DNA of 64,000 nucleotides from Verrucomicrobiia bacterium (GTDB lineage: Bacteria > Verrucomicrobiota > Verrucomicrobiia > Verrucomicrobiales > DEV007). The first letter of the stretch is position 1, and each line of letters begins with the position of its first letter. The notes under the pieces were generated by a model. The model was not told the origin of the DNA, did not search any database, and saw nothing but the letters and a program-made list of their open reading frames with translations. The stretch is taken from positions 16,236-80,235 of the forward strand of contig JAUIAH010000036.1 in the NCBI GenBank assembly GCA_030425385.1. Reading direction: 5' to 3'. A program made the translations under genes and the position numbers. Positions 53,053 to 61,742 of this stretch are shown here, in pieces.

Positions 53053-55506
53053 CTAAAAATCGAATGTCGTTCCTTTCCAAATATCTTTGGTATACTTAAT
53101 CTCATAGCCAGCCAGCTTGAATGCGGATTCGAATTGCACCGCTCCAATACCTGCGGAGCCATTGAAACCGCCCATGCAGCTGTCCCAACCAAGTGACCCT
53201 TGGATAGGAATGATCACTTTCGCAGGAGTGACGGTGATGTCGGCTGGCGTGTATTTGGATCCAAATGCGTAAATGACAGCCTTCACTTCCAAGGTCGCCT
53301 GAGGTTCGAACGAGAGGGCGATAGTCGCTTTCCCGAAATAGCAAGTCTCGGGCTTACAGTCGTTCTTGCGCACACCTGCCGAGGCGGTCACCGAGGGCTG
53401 AACATCTAGCACGATACCCGCAATAAACGTGACATCTCCCGAGGCGAATCCCCAGTCGAAATTCTGTTTGATAGGAGGTGGCCCCCAAATCACGCCTTTG
53501 GCAGATCCCGAGATCTTGTAGGACCCTTCAACTTCGCGTTCGCCGTTGGATACGGTGTCGTCGCCCTGACAACAATCGCGTGCTTTGGCCGTGATGCCAA
53601 CTTGAGCGGGATTCAGCGTGACGATGATTCCAGGGACCTTGGAGAACAACACCTTCAGCTTGTTGGCGATGGCATTGATGTTGGGAACCTCTGCAGAGCC
53701 ACCGATAGCCGTCCACGTCTCGTCGGGCTCGCACCCATCGGAGTCCGTATCGGTATCTGTGTCCGTATCGGTATCTGTGTCCGTATCGGTATCTGTGTCC
53801 GTATCGGTATCTGTGTCCGTATCGGTATCTGTGTCCGTATCGGTATCTGTGTCCGTGTCGGTATCTGTGTCCGTGTCGGTATCTGTGTCCGTGTCGGTGC
53901 CCGTATCGGTATCTGTGTCCGTATCGGTATCTGTGTCCGTATCGGTATCTGTGTCCGTATCGGTATCTGTGTCCGTATCGGTATCGGTATCTGTGTCCGT
54001 ATCGGTATCTGTGTCCGTATCGGTATCAGAGTCGGGTCCAGGGCCTGGTCCAGGACCGGGGCCACCTGGATCTGGGTCGCCGCCGCCGGTGGGTGATCCC
54101 GGAGCGGAACCGTGCCAGCCAGGTTGTCGAACGCCGACACCGGGATCCGTTTCCACCCATAAACCATCGGCCGTCGCATGCATGGGCCCCGCGATCTCCC
54201 ATTCACCGGTATCATGATCGAAGCTCCATAAAGCTGAGCGCTCGCCAGGAGCTAGCCGACGACCAGTGATCGGGCTCACAACGTTGGGAAAACGCGCAGG
54301 TACAGGGCGATCAAAGTTTGTGGCACCATCTGTTTGAATGGTGATCACTAACGGTAGATCAAGTCCTTGAGGGAGGGGCTCCGGCAGGCGATCTGGTGGC
54401 ACGGGAGCTATTCCCACGCGGCCACCGCGCGCCCCATCATTGCTAAAGAGCGCGTTGGGAGGCACTTGCAATTCCGTTCCTGAAAGATCCGGATTGTTCT
54501 GGAGGACGTCTTGAGGAAATTGAATAGGTGTTTCCTCGATCGCACTCACCGGCACGAGCGTTCCTGGGCAGATATAGGGCAAATAGATGATGCCGGTTCC
54601 GCCTGCTTGGTTGTCCGATTTCCCCGCCTTCGCCGTCCATACCTTGCCGACTAATGGGTAATAGGCTCCATCGGGATACTCACCGGTGACTTGGCGACCA
54701 TCGATATTGACGAAGAATTCTCCTGCAGGAACGGGGGTGAGCACGAAGGATCCATCGGGCCCTGTGGTGGCGCGCGTGTTCTCTTCGTCACCGACGACCT
54801 CGACGATCACGCCTCCTAGCGGCTGATTATTTCCTTCAGTATCTCTTTCAGCAGCAAAGACGCGACCGACTACGGAAGTGTTAGGGACAGGGGTGATACT
54901 TACGGTTTCGAAATCCAGCACCAACGTCCCACCAGGTTGACCGTCACGATCCATGTCGGCTACGCGCCCCATAGAGTCCCTGACATCATCACCATTGAGG
55001 AGAACGCGCACCCGCGCACTACCTGGGAGGTTCTCCAAGTAGAAGAGAGTAGCTTTCAGCCGATCCCCGGAAATCTCGATGCGTGACAAGATCTTCTGGC
55101 CTCCGAACGTGGCATAGAAAGTTTCATCATCCAATACGGCATCATCAGCCAGAGGAAGCGAAAAGCGCACCACCGTTTCCCGTGTGAGGGAAACGTGATC
55201 TTCCCCCTGAACAGGGCTGGTCTCAAGGGGGCGTAAGAGAGGGAACGTGGTGATCTCACGTTTCTTCAGCACGACATCGATGAGGAAGGAAACGTCGTCA
55301 CCATCGATATCGCCATCGTCATCCACATCCGCATAAGGCTGAAGAATAGGATGCAGAAATTCCACCTGTTGGAGATGATTGACGAGTCGAACCACATCTC
55401 TCACCGAGTGGCTACCATCCTCATCTAAATCCCCCTTGATTGATGGGATCGCGAAAGCCGATCCGCAGAGGGAAAGCGTAAGCAGAAATGAAACTAGGAA
55501 CTTCAT
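53053..55506 (-). CDS. Exported protein with dockerin-like domain and long Asp-Thr repeat
   Basis: 817 aa. Signal peptide (1-19). Residues about 22-85 contain two dockerin-type loops, 'GDLDEDGSHSVRDVVRLVNHL' in outline and 'ADVDDDGDIDGDDVSFLIDVV', each with the DxDxDG calcium spacing and a following helix. Then a Big_5-like domain, a carboxypeptidase-regulatory-like beta domain ('GGVIVEVVGDEENTRATTGP'), a 'GPGPGPGP' hinge and an Asp-Thr repeat (about 493-587). A 225-residue C-terminal Cys-containing domain ('CQGDDTVSNGE', 'CKPETCYFGK') has no family I know. Follows the cohesin-like gene by 20 bases. Confidence 0.72.
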   Translation of the reverse strand: MKFLVSFLLTLSLCGSAFAIPSIKGDLDEDGSHSVRDVVRLVNHLQQVEFLHPILQPYADVDDDGDIDGDDVSFLIDVVLKKREITTFPLLRPLETSPVQGEDHVSLTRETVVRFSLPLADDAVLDDETFYATFGGQKILSRIEISGDRLKATLFYLENLPGSARVRVLLNGDDVRDSMGRVADMDRDGQPGGTLVLDFETVSITPVPNTSVVGRVFAAERDTEGNNQPLGGVIVEVVGDEENTRATTGPDGSFVLTPVPAGEFFVNIDGRQVTGEYPDGAYYPLVGKVWTAKAGKSDNQAGGTGIIYLPYICPGTLVPVSAIEETPIQFPQDVLQNNPDLSGTELQVPPNALFSNDGARGGRVGIAPVPPDRLPEPLPQGLDLPLVITIQTDGATNFDRPVPARFPNVVSPITGRRLAPGERSALWSFDHDTGEWEIAGPMHATADGLWVETDPGVGVRQPGWHGSAPGSPTGGGDPDPGGPGPGPGPGPDSDTDTDTDTDTDTDTDTDTDTDTDTDTDTDTDTDTDTDTDTDTGTDTDTDTDTDTDTDTDTDTDTDTDTDTDTDTDTDTDTDTDTDTDTDTDTDTDSDGCEPDETWTAIGGSAEVPNINAIANKLKVLFSKVPGIIVTLNPAQVGITAKARDCCQGDDTVSNGEREVEGSYKISGSAKGVIWGPPPIKQNFDWGFASGDVTFIAGIVLDVQPSVTASAGVRKNDCKPETCYFGKATIALSFEPQATLEVKAVIYAFGSKYTPADITVTPAKVIIPIQGSLGWDSCMGGFNGSAGIGAVQFESAFKLAGYEIKYTKDIWKGTTFDF
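53744..54028. repeat. 18-bp tandem repeat encoding Asp-Thr stretch
   Basis: About 15 contiguous copies of tccgtatcggtatctgtg (plus strand), each coding for Asp-Thr-Asp-Thr-Asp-Thr in the minus-strand gene. A few copies differ at one base (gtgtcggtatctg variants, one gtgcccgtat) and one copy has a 6-base insertion. All variation keeps the reading frame. Confidence 0.95.
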
Positions 55507-55526
55507 GGGAAGCGCATGGAAGAATC

Positions 55527-56675
55527 TCAGGGCGCGCTCGGGGTGTAATCGAGCTCGACGCGAATAAAGCGCCGTTCCGTATCAGAGATCGGAATAGTAT
55601 CGCGGAAGGTGATGCGTTGGAAATCACCCAATTGTTCGAAAGATACGGGCACCGCCTCAGCCGTGTCGAGGAATGCCAGATTGTTGCTAGAAATTGCCTT
55701 CAGAGTGGTGTCTCCCAATTGCGAGCGGCGCACCACGGTCAATGTTAGAAATTCTTGGCCGCCATCGTTGATGGTAGCATGCTCGAACGAGTCGCCCAGA
55801 CGCTCCGTTGCTTTCGGATTGGTTCCGCTGAGGAACTCGAAGATATTCAAGGTTCCGTCCTTATCGAAGTCAGCGGTAGGACCAGACAAAGAGGGATCAG
55901 CTTGTTCGGCAGGCGTAAAGAAGAAGGCGCGCCAAGCGTCATAACTTTCAAGGAGTTCCCCAGGAACATTCACTTCGACTCCCGGGGCAATGACTTGTTG
56001 TCCAGAGGCATCGCGTGCGATGGCCGTGACCAAGACGGCTCCGGGTTCAATGGGCGTCCACGTGGCAGAGAATGGTGCTGACGAAGAGACGCCGACCAAT
56101 TGACCATTAATGAGCACCTCCAATCGCTGCAGATCGCTCTCAAATCCAAAAGCCACGGCCTCAATGGGAAGCGATTGCCCTGGTGCCACCTCCATGCCTG
56201 GCGTCAATCCATTGAGTGCTACAAATGGTGAGAAAGAGAAGGAAGATTCCAATCCATAGCGATTGGACACCATCACTTCACTGAGCGTCACGGCTTGTGA
56301 GGTTTCCGGGATGGTTTGCTTGAATCGGATCGGAAGCGTGGCGAGTTCTCCGGAACGAATAGGTGTTTCTGCGAGGGCGACGACGATCAATCGGTAGCGG
56401 CCTGCTTCGATGACGCTACCATTGATCGAATGCGATTCATGAATGGCACTGAGGGTCGGCGGATCTGGGAATTCAACTTCCAGAGGATTGAAGACAAGAT
56501 CGATTTGCAGCCCAGCAATCACTGCCGTGGTGTCAAATTGGATGGCGAGTGCCCCGGTAGAATTGGCGGTGCCCGATGACGGACCGATCGCCAGACGACT
56601 CACTGCAAAACTGCTAGAGAGCGTGATTCCGGTGACAATGAGAAATACGAATGCGTGCGACAGAACTCGGTTCAT
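55527..56675 (-). CDS. Exported protein with cohesin-like N-terminal domain
   Basis: 382 aa. Signal peptide (1-24). Residues about 26-150 read like a cohesin domain: 'ALAIQFDTTAVIAGLQIDLV', 'FNPLEVEFPDP', 'YRLIVVALAETPIRSGELAT' and 'LPIRFKQ', matching the alternating-strand pattern with 'GELATLPIRF' near the end. Residues about 165-260 are an Ig-like domain ('LQRLEVLINGQLVGVSSSAP'), then a short calcium-type 'DFDKDGTLNIFEFLSGTNPK' repeat and a C-terminal beta domain. First gene of the six-gene exported cluster; the next gene encodes a dockerin-like domain. Confidence 0.68.
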   Translation of the reverse strand: MNRVLSHAFVFLIVTGITLSSSFAVSRLAIGPSSGTANSTGALAIQFDTTAVIAGLQIDLVFNPLEVEFPDPPTLSAIHESHSINGSVIEAGRYRLIVVALAETPIRSGELATLPIRFKQTIPETSQAVTLSEVMVSNRYGLESSFSFSPFVALNGLTPGMEVAPGQSLPIEAVAFGFESDLQRLEVLINGQLVGVSSSAPFSATWTPIEPGAVLVTAIARDASGQQVIAPGVEVNVPGELLESYDAWRAFFFTPAEQADPSLSGPTADFDKDGTLNIFEFLSGTNPKATERLGDSFEHATINDGGQEFLTLTVVRRSQLGDTTLKAISSNNLAFLDTAEAVPVSFEQLGDFQRITFRDTIPISDTERRFIRVELDYTPSAP

Positions 56676-56779
56676 CCCTCCGTGGGGTAGTTACGACTGG
56701 GGACATCTTGCGAACTTCTTCTCTTATGGTCAATATAAAAGTCGATGGGAAGAAGCTCTCAAAGAAGCGTGTGGGATAT

Positions 56780-57238
56780 CTACATAAGGATGAGCTTAAG
56801 TCCGGAAATTAGAAAGATCACGCCGACGATGGGGCCTACCCACCAAGTCCATCCTGGGCCGCGTTCGAGCGCGCATTGGGCGGGATCTTTGGGATCAACC
56901 CATACGGTGACGGTCGACCCTTGAGGATACCGTTCTCGCATTTGCTCCACCCATTTCTGAGAGTTGACGTTGCCGACCATCCCATAGCGGAGCCGAGTGC
57001 CCTCATAGGGAGTGGAATCTACCTGATAGGTGTAGGCGAGTGAAAGATGATAGCGTCGATCGCGATCTTCGCCCTGGCGAGACCCGGAGACTTCGGTGAA
57101 CGCGCATTGAGTGATCACGCCAGTGGTCGGCTCCCAGTGTTTCATGCGCCATGCTTTCCAAGCCTGCTTGATGCCGATCACCGTGACTGCAGATCCGAGG
57201 ATCACCAGGCCCCAGCCAATAGCGGATGCGTTTGCCAT
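56780..57238 (-). CDS. DUF3592 membrane protein
   Basis: 152 aa from ATG 57238. Two hydrophobic helices, one near each end (about 5-25 and 130-150), flank a beta-rich domain: 'WEPTTGVITQCAFTEVSGSR', 'LAYTYQVDSTPYEGTRLRYG' and 'YPQGSTVTVWVDPKDPAQCA'. This is the DUF3592 pattern exactly (two helices, 'v.Y.P..P..a.l'). Function unknown. Lies 32 bases downstream of the HTTM gene. Confidence 0.85.
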   Translation of the reverse strand: MANASAIGWGLVILGSAVTVIGIKQAWKAWRMKHWEPTTGVITQCAFTEVSGSRQGEDRDRRYHLSLAYTYQVDSTPYEGTRLRYGMVGNVNSQKWVEQMRERYPQGSTVTVWVDPKDPAQCALERGPGWTWWVGPIVGVIFLISGLKLILM

Positions 57239-57270
57239 GGCATGAGCACAACACGCCTTTGGGCGTCTGT

Positions 57271-58758
57271 TCAACCTTCAATCTGGACGCGAATGGCAGC
57301 AGCCTCTCGTTCTCCAAAGTAGGTGAGCGCTCCCAAGCCGCTGCCTTCAGCATCCATATCAATGCGCACCCACAGACGGGCAATGGCTTCCGTCTCCTCA
57401 AACTGTTCGCGGATCGCCCGATGGAAATCGACCGGAATGTGAAAGCGATAGACTAAGATGGACACCGGCACGCGGCCACTGGCTCGTGTGCGTTGTACCG
57501 ACCAGCGAGCCATGCTCCTCAAATGACTATCGCGCCATCGGCCTTTCTGCTTTTGAAGGTAAGAAAGCGCTTTGCGAGACACCGCGGGATGGCGATGCCC
57601 TTCACGAAAGGAGGTCTCAACGCTGCTCACTCTCCCGGTAAAGGGATCAAATAATGTCCCGTCGAGCGTCTTCACCAGGAGCCGAGTGGTTCGGTAGGTC
57701 TTCTTGGCGCGGGCGCGTGATTCCGAAGGTTTAGGCGTGCTCGTAGTGAACATCGCCCAACGCTGATCAAAGCGTGCCGTATCGTTTAACGGTCGCAGCA
57801 GGCGGATGATTGGTCTGCCAATATCAGCCAGCCCAAGGCGAGGAAGGAATGCTTGGGCGGTGGCCAACGCCAGAGTGGCTCCTAACAGCAGAAGAGCGAT
57901 CCCTTGTCGGAATCGGCTAAGCCAAGGGCAGAGCTGTCTGAACCTTCCTTTCATGCTATCGAGCCATTCGCCGTCCATGAAGACCATGAGCATGGCTAAC
58001 ATGGCGAAAGGAAACAGTTCTAATTTCATCAAGATGGCCGTGCCAAGGTGGAAGCTTGCAAGAGCGAGCACCCCGGCTCGGCGGATGGTGGGCCACGGGA
58101 AGAGCAAAGCGAGCGGAGCAATGAGTTCGACGCCCGTCACGACTTTGGCTGCAATCGTCACGCTTGAGGGGCCAAGGTGAAGGACCAGCCAACGTCCGAA
58201 ACCGCTTTCCCACGTATGGCTAACCAAGGCTCCGGCCAACGGATAACCTTCCTGCCACGCTGGATCATAGAGTTTGAAGAGCGTGCCGCACCAATAGATG
58301 AGAACCAATTGGACGCGCAATCCGAGAACAGACACCCCACGGGTGGGGCGCGTGGATTGCCAACGTGGCATCAGAAGGACCCAGGCATAGAGAACGCAGA
58401 GAACGCCAAGGGCGGAACTCGTGAGCGGTCGTGCTGCCGAGACGATCCCAGCGAAGAAGAGCAAGAGACCGCCCGCCGCTAGCCGTGGAAATTTCCCCGC
58501 TAGGAGGGCGACCGAACTCACCAAGGCCATGATGAAGACGGCACCGGTCCATATGGGGTGATCGACCAATGCGAAGATGGTTCCCATGCCGCGATGGCGG
58601 GCTGGAAAGGGAGGCGTCAGATAGACCTCCGCCCAGGGAAGATAGGTGGCCACTCCTAACATCCCCAGAATGCCTGCGCAGAACCAGAGCGCTCGATGAA
58701 CGGGAGCGTCGAGCGAGCACAGAGATTTCCAATAGACGCTGGCGTGAGAGCAACGCAT
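57271..58758 (-). CDS. HTTM-domain membrane protein
   Basis: 495 aa. About eight hydrophobic helices in residues 20-310, then a soluble C-terminal part. Blocks such as 'HPIWTGAVFIMALVSSVALL', 'QLVLIYWCGTLFKLYDPAWQ', 'ELIAPLALLFPWPTIRRAGV' and 'ASFHLGTAILMKLELFPFAM' follow the HTTM (vitamin K-dependent carboxylase-like) family. The carboxylase-specific C-domain is not evident, so gamma-carboxylation is not claimed. Possibly cotranscribed with the DUF3592 gene. Confidence 0.82.
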   Translation of the reverse strand: MRCSHASVYWKSLCSLDAPVHRALWFCAGILGMLGVATYLPWAEVYLTPPFPARHRGMGTIFALVDHPIWTGAVFIMALVSSVALLAGKFPRLAAGGLLLFFAGIVSAARPLTSSALGVLCVLYAWVLLMPRWQSTRPTRGVSVLGLRVQLVLIYWCGTLFKLYDPAWQEGYPLAGALVSHTWESGFGRWLVLHLGPSSVTIAAKVVTGVELIAPLALLFPWPTIRRAGVLALASFHLGTAILMKLELFPFAMLAMLMVFMDGEWLDSMKGRFRQLCPWLSRFRQGIALLLLGATLALATAQAFLPRLGLADIGRPIIRLLRPLNDTARFDQRWAMFTTSTPKPSESRARAKKTYRTTRLLVKTLDGTLFDPFTGRVSSVETSFREGHRHPAVSRKALSYLQKQKGRWRDSHLRSMARWSVQRTRASGRVPVSILVYRFHIPVDFHRAIREQFEETEAIARLWVRIDMDAEGSGLGALTYFGEREAAAIRVQIEG

Positions 58759-58805
58759 GGGCGCTGCATTGAGCCATCAACCGCACGCAGATACAAGCAG
58801 GAGTC

Positions 58806-61418
58806 TCACGAGCTTGGAGGCGCCTGCGTTTGGAGAGCCTCTGCCACATTCAAAAGCTCACGCGCGATGTTCTCTAAACGATCCCGCTCACCGGCGCTAG
58901 ATTGGATCAATTGGTCAAAACTGCTTTGCAGACTTGCGAGTTGGAATTGTGCGAGGGCGGTGGTGAGTTTGTGCCTGATAGGACGGAGTTCGCGAACGAT
59001 CGTTTCCCAATCACGTCGTTTCTGAAGCGCGCGCACCTGGCCGGCGGCCGTTCGGAATTCTCCCGCCATGGTGCGCGCGAGCTGAGCTTGGCGTTTGCGA
59101 TCATGGGGATGCAGCGCGGCGAGCGCATGATTCCACTCGAATCCGGTGTGTTCGCGAATGATCTGCAGCACGCTTTCCTCCGAGAAGGGTTTGAGCAAGA
59201 CGGCGGCAATCCCCGCCTCGCGTATGCGTCGGTCTGTCTTGGCGGAGGATTGTGCCGTCACCGCAATGATAGGCGTTTGTGGAGACTCTGTGAGGATCTC
59301 GGAGGCGAGGATATCGCCCGCCATGTCTGGTAGCTGGAGATCGACCATGACGAGGTCAAAGCTTTCGTGGTTCACCCGAGCAAGCGCTTCGGCAGCTGTG
59401 TCCACGCAGTGAAGCTCGACGCCGGAATCGTCTAGCACAATGGCCATGACTTCCTGATTGGAAGCGACATCTTCCACGTAGAGAATCTTGAGCCCCTTGC
59501 GTAGGCGCGGCTTCGGTAGTGTCGGCGCGGGAGATGGTGTAGGGGCCTCGGTTTGTCGCGCGTAGGGGAGGGTGACGGTGAAAGTGGCCCCCTCCTGGAG
59601 AGCGCTGTGAAGCGTGAGCTTGCCGCCTTGCTGCTCAATCAATTGTTTCGAAACCGAAAGGCCAAGACCAGCACCGAGTGCATTGTGAGCCGAGGAGGCG
59701 CCTGTGAAGAAGGGAGTGAAGATGCGTTCGTGATCTTCTGGCGCAATCCCGGGTCCGGTATCGGCAACGGTGCATTGAAGTCTCTCGCTCGTGTGCTTGA
59801 GCGTGAGGCGGACGTGACCCCGCTCGGTGAACTTGATCGCGTTGTTCAAGAGATTGTTGATCACCTGACGGAATCGCACGGGATCCCCGAGGACCAGAAG
59901 CGTGTCGGGAAGATCGTGTCGCAGCTCTAGCTGTTTCGCCAAGGCAGAAGGGGTGAGCGCTTCGGCGACCTCCCGCGCCACGGCGGCCGCATCGAAGATC
60001 TCGGACCCATAAGCGATCACTCCTTCCCGCAACCTCGTATAGTCCAGGGCCGTGTTGAGCAAGGTCATGAGATTGGTGCTAGAGGCCTTGAGGGAAGCGA
60101 GGATGGGTTGCTGATGGGCGGCCGGATGATTCTTCTCGAGCGCTCGGATTAGCCCCACCACTGCATTCATCGGAGTGCGGATCTCGTGACTCATGACGGC
60201 GAGAAACGTTTCCTTGGCTTCATTGGCCTCGTGCGCTTCGTCTCGGGCTGCGCGAAGGTCATCGACGTGCTGGCGCACGTTGGTAGCCATTTCGCGGAAG
60301 CGTGAGATGGCCACACCGATCTCGTCTTGCCTCGAATCACTCAAGATCGTGGTGTCTGTCATCTCACTGGCATCAAACTGTCGGAGCGCACTGGATAGAC
60401 GGCCAAGACGTCGTGTGAATGGTAGGGAAAGGAGGGCCGCCAGAAGGGCACCTCCCATCGTGGCAAGCATGGTGGCCCAAAGGCCACGACGGGTAGACTG
60501 GCTCAGAACGGATTGCCAAGTCTCTCGAGGTATCGAGACAAGTAGGGTGAGTGTGCGCGTGGGCCAAGAGGAGAACGTAACGGTGGAAGGTAACGCGAGC
60601 GGTTCGTCATCATGTGAGGGAATGGACGTGAAGCGGTGCTCGTGTCCGAGGTCGGTGGCAAATCTGAACTCGGGGCGAGGATGCATGAGGAAGTCGCCTG
60701 AAGCGTCTGCTAGTCGAGTCTCGGTTGCGGGTGATGTTAGTTGGCGAAGCTCTTCAAAGAGGGGCCTGAGATCTGCGTTGATGATCAACATGGCCGGCGG
60801 GGTCCCTACGCTTTCGATCCGGGTGGCGGCGCGGATGGTGGGAATGTGAGGTTCGGTGATCCCTCCGAAGTCACGGTTGAGGTTGATCTTCGAAAGGTAG
60901 ATGGCGTCTGTGGGAACGGTGAGCGCTTCCTGATAGTAGGAGCGACCGGCTTTCTTCTGAAGGCGATCGGGCGCGGTCACGAGAAGATTGCCGTCTTGCC
61001 GATCGAGTCGCAAGATTTCGCGGCCATCCTCTTCCCCGCCGATGTGGAGAAGGCGCATTTGGAAATAGGCAGATTTCCCAGCGAAGGCAGCTCGAAACTC
61101 ATCCTCGGCCATCTGACGCCAGAGGGACTCCTCTTGGCTGAGACGGGCCCGGAGGAACCGTGCCAAGATGGGCGATTGCGAGGTGGAGCGCGCGTCGTCT
61201 TGGAACGTGCGCATCCAGGTCTCCAGCCGCAACGCCATGACCCTCGAGTCTTGAGAGACCGATTGCGTGAGATTGTCCAACAACTGATCGCGGGCGGCGC
61301 GATAGGCAATCCAGCTCGATAGGCCCACCGCCGCTCCCAGCACCAGTGCCCAGACCACAGCCAGGCGCATGGCCATTGAGTGGCGCCAAGGGGACCGATG
61401 CGGGCGATTCAATTCCAT
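58806..61418 (-). CDS. Hybrid sensor histidine kinase with receiver and HPt-like domains
   Basis: 870 aa from ATG 61418. Two membrane helices (about 17-37 and 320-340) enclose a large dCache-like periplasmic sensor; then HAMP, HisKA with 'VMSHEIRTPMNAVVGLI' (His411), HATPase with 'NNLLNNAIKFTERG', 'DTGPGIAPEDHERIF' and 'GLGLSVSKQLIEQQGG', a receiver domain with 'DLVMVDLQLPDMAGD' (Asp about 693), and a C-terminal HPt-like helix bundle with 'IRHKLTTAL' (His about 813). A complete four-step phosphorelay in one chain. Divergent from a LytTR regulator, its probable or possible output. Confidence 0.93.
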   Translation of the reverse strand: MELNRPHRSPWRHSMAMRLAVVWALVLGAAVGLSSWIAYRAARDQLLDNLTQSVSQDSRVMALRLETWMRTFQDDARSTSQSPILARFLRARLSQEESLWRQMAEDEFRAAFAGKSAYFQMRLLHIGGEEDGREILRLDRQDGNLLVTAPDRLQKKAGRSYYQEALTVPTDAIYLSKINLNRDFGGITEPHIPTIRAATRIESVGTPPAMLIINADLRPLFEELRQLTSPATETRLADASGDFLMHPRPEFRFATDLGHEHRFTSIPSHDDEPLALPSTVTFSSWPTRTLTLLVSIPRETWQSVLSQSTRRGLWATMLATMGGALLAALLSLPFTRRLGRLSSALRQFDASEMTDTTILSDSRQDEIGVAISRFREMATNVRQHVDDLRAARDEAHEANEAKETFLAVMSHEIRTPMNAVVGLIRALEKNHPAAHQQPILASLKASSTNLMTLLNTALDYTRLREGVIAYGSEIFDAAAVAREVAEALTPSALAKQLELRHDLPDTLLVLGDPVRFRQVINNLLNNAIKFTERGHVRLTLKHTSERLQCTVADTGPGIAPEDHERIFTPFFTGASSAHNALGAGLGLSVSKQLIEQQGGKLTLHSALQEGATFTVTLPYARQTEAPTPSPAPTLPKPRLRKGLKILYVEDVASNQEVMAIVLDDSGVELHCVDTAAEALARVNHESFDLVMVDLQLPDMAGDILASEILTESPQTPIIAVTAQSSAKTDRRIREAGIAAVLLKPFSEESVLQIIREHTGFEWNHALAALHPHDRKRQAQLARTMAGEFRTAAGQVRALQKRRDWETIVRELRPIRHKLTTALAQFQLASLQSSFDQLIQSSAGERDRLENIARELLNVAEALQTQAPPSS

Positions 61419-61742
61419 GCGGGCTGCGCATGTTTCATACCCGAGGATCGGCCTTTGCTCCAAGCAAATTGGCCATCCCAAACATCCCGCAGCACGGCCA
61501 GCTCAACCCGTGCTGCGGGAATCCCTACACCAAATTAAGTTGCAATGCGCCGTGACGGCCACTGCGCGGACAACCCAGCTCCACCGCGATCAGGGCCCTC
61601 CCAAGACCCGTTCTTACGCGGTGGTTTCGATGAGAGTGGGTTCGTGTCATTGGCGGGAAAGAAGCGCAGCGAGAGGGGAAACGGAAGGGCGCATCCACGA
61701 ATCACCTTGGATTCTATGCGAAACCGCTCTACCAGTAGATGA
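61419..61742. other. 324-bp divergent intergenic region, no convincing gene
   Basis: Open frames here (for example plus 61545-61742) lack family features and a ribosome-binding site. The region holds the 12-base hairpin at 61486-61519 and presumably the promoters of both the hybrid kinase and the LytTR regulator; no clear -35/-10 pair stood out. Confidence 0.6.
61486..61519. promoter_or_regulatory. Perfect 12-bp inverted repeat between hybrid kinase and LytTR genes
   Basis: cccgcagcacgg, 10-base spacer, ccgtgctgcggg: twelve perfect pairs. It lies 68 bases upstream of the kinase ATG. No T-run follows, so an operator or leader hairpin is likelier than a terminator. Confidence 0.6.

Noticed and set aside
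53744..54028. Repeat array considered as CRISPR
   Set aside because: Units are contiguous 18-mers without unique spacers, and they are in frame inside a gene.
53602..54217. Long plus-strand frames rich in Ser-Val or Arg-Ile repeats
   Set aside because: They are shadows of the Asp-Thr repeat on the minus strand, where the frame has a signal peptide and flanking domains.
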